A stretch of DNA of 5,521 nucleotides, taken from assembly GCA_944321005.1 (NCBI GenBank), contig CALUJT010000152.1:1-5521 (forward strand), in the 5' to 3' direction. This stretch comes from an uncultured Atopobiaceae bacterium (GTDB lineage: Bacteria; Actinomycetota; Coriobacteriia; Coriobacteriales; Atopobiaceae). This document shows positions 4,955 to 5,521 of this stretch, piece after piece. Within the stretch, counting starts at the first letter, position 1; each line of letters begins with the position of its first letter. Made by a program: the position numbers and the translations under genes. Below the pieces are notes generated by a model. It did not search any database, was not told the DNA's origin, and worked only from the letters and a program-made list of their open reading frames with translations.

Positions 4955-5521
4955 CTAGCTGAGCGTTGACAGGATCTCGCGGGGCCCCATGCGCCTGAGC
5001 GGCAGGCTCGCGAGCAGCACCGCGGCGGCCGAGACGCCGATCCCCACGCCGAAGAGCGCCGCGACGGACTCGGGGCCCACCTCGACCTCGATGTCGGTGA
5101 ACGAGGCGCCGTCGACCTCGAAGGTCGGCGCGAAGGGGTCGCCCGAGACGGTGGACACGCCGTCGGCGGTGCTGACCCCTCCGTCGCCGCCGCCCGTCTG
5201 GACGCTCTCGGACGCCGAGCCCAGGAGGGCGTCCCCCATCGTGCGCGCCGCGAGCGAGCTCGCCGGCACGGCGAGGGCGAAGGCGACCGCCGCGACGAGC
5301 ATCACCTCGCAGAGGTACTGCCCCACCACCGAGGCGCGCGTGAGGCCGAGCGAGAGCAGCACGCCGCTCTCGTGCAGGCGGTCGCGCACGCGCCCGGAGA
5401 GCACGAGGTAGAGGACCACGGCGCCCACGGCCACCGACGCCGCCGCGAGCGCGGTCACGAGGCGGTCCATGTTCTCGAGCGGGGCGCTCACCGCGTCGAC
5501 GTCGGAGGTGTCGGCCGAGAC
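4955..5521 (-). CDS. FtsX-like ABC transporter permease, C-terminal half (partial)
   Basis: The last 188 residues of a permease whose gene enters from the right edge; the frame is open to base 5521, so the GTG at 5491 is not taken as the start. A membrane helix (LVTALAAASVAVGAVVLYLVLS) leads into the cytoplasmic VRDRLHESGVLLSLGLTRASVVGQYL coupling segment that is the FtsX-domain hallmark. A second helix (EVMLVAAVAFALAVPASSLAA) follows. Then comes a hydrophilic Gly/Ser/Thr/Asp-rich loop of about 60 residues, probably extracytoplasmic. The final helix (VAALFGVGIGVSAAAVLLASLPL) and the short tail RRMGPREILSTLS complete the protein. This is the C-terminal FtsX domain of a MacB-like permease. It is followed 11 bp later by its ATPase gene, with which it should form the membrane complex. 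The loop is longer than in minimal FtsX proteins. Confidence 0.92.
   Translation of the reverse strand, partial: VSADTSDVDAVSAPLENMDRLVTALAAASVAVGAVVLYLVLSGRVRDRLHESGVLLSLGLTRASVVGQYLCEVMLVAAVAFALAVPASSLAARTMGDALLGSASESVQTGGGDGGVSTADGVSTVSGDPFAPTFEVDGASFTDIEVEVGPESVAALFGVGIGVSAAAVLLASLPLRRMGPREILSTLS

Noticed and set aside
4146..4958. 270-codon plus-strand open frame
   Set aside because: Exactly antisense to the well-supported ABC ATPase; its Arg/Ala/Val-rich composition is the mirror of that gene.
1..5521. CRISPR array, tRNA, rRNA or insertion-sequence transposase
   Set aside because: No regularly spaced repeats, no cloverleaf-like sequence, no rRNA stretch and no transposase motif were seen on either strand.

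Overview
The window is GC-rich throughout, roughly 65% by eye. Genes are tightly packed with strong GGAGG-type ribosome binding sites. It carries a short clostridial-type flavodoxin, a DUF3793 protein and an FtsX/MacB-type ABC pair. This mix suggests a strictly anaerobic, high-GC gut or oral bacterium, most likely a member of the Coriobacteriia (Olsenella/Collinsella/Atopobium-like). That assignment is inference from gene content and base composition, not from a marker gene.

Left part, plus strand (1-2341). The window opens in the last 134 codons of an ABC exporter ATPase whose closest look is the heterodimeric, siderophore/metal-type exporter group. Its stop codon lies inside a perfect 13-bp-arm palindrome (403-429), probably a dispersed REP-like repeat that may also act as a terminator. 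An AT-rich leader follows with two related 18-bp sites exactly 31 bp apart (441-458 and 472-489) and an inverted repeat between them. It drives a probable two-gene operon of a DUF3793 protein and a flavodoxin, which ends at a strong GC hairpin (1650-1678). A separate six-helix membrane protein of the DUF6796 type then runs to 2341.

Right part, minus strand (5521-2367). The far right edge holds the C-terminal half of an FtsX-like ABC permease, followed 11 bp later by its MacB/LolD-type ATPase. Downstream, past a GC-rich hairpin, is a type II toxin-antitoxin operon: a Phd/YefM-like antitoxin and a RelE/ParE-like toxin, overlapping by ATGA. It has an 18-bp perfect palindrome as likely operator. 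Twenty-one bases after the toxin, a good ribosome binding site and ATG lead into an AAA_14/DUF4143 ATPase gene. Its 5' end is out of frame and its P-loop is missing, so I read it as a decayed third gene of the TA operon.

How the genes work together. The left block is best explained as a metal- or redox-responsive group, in which flavodoxin replaces ferredoxin when iron is short. The tandem palindromic sites would be the regulator's targets; the regulator itself is not in the window. The right block is a small accessory module (TA plus decayed ATPase) lying between the core ABC operon and the DUF6796 gene. The most notable observations are the tandem operator in front of DUF3793-flavodoxin, the decapitated ATPase behind the TA pair, and the palindrome that supplies a stop codon.
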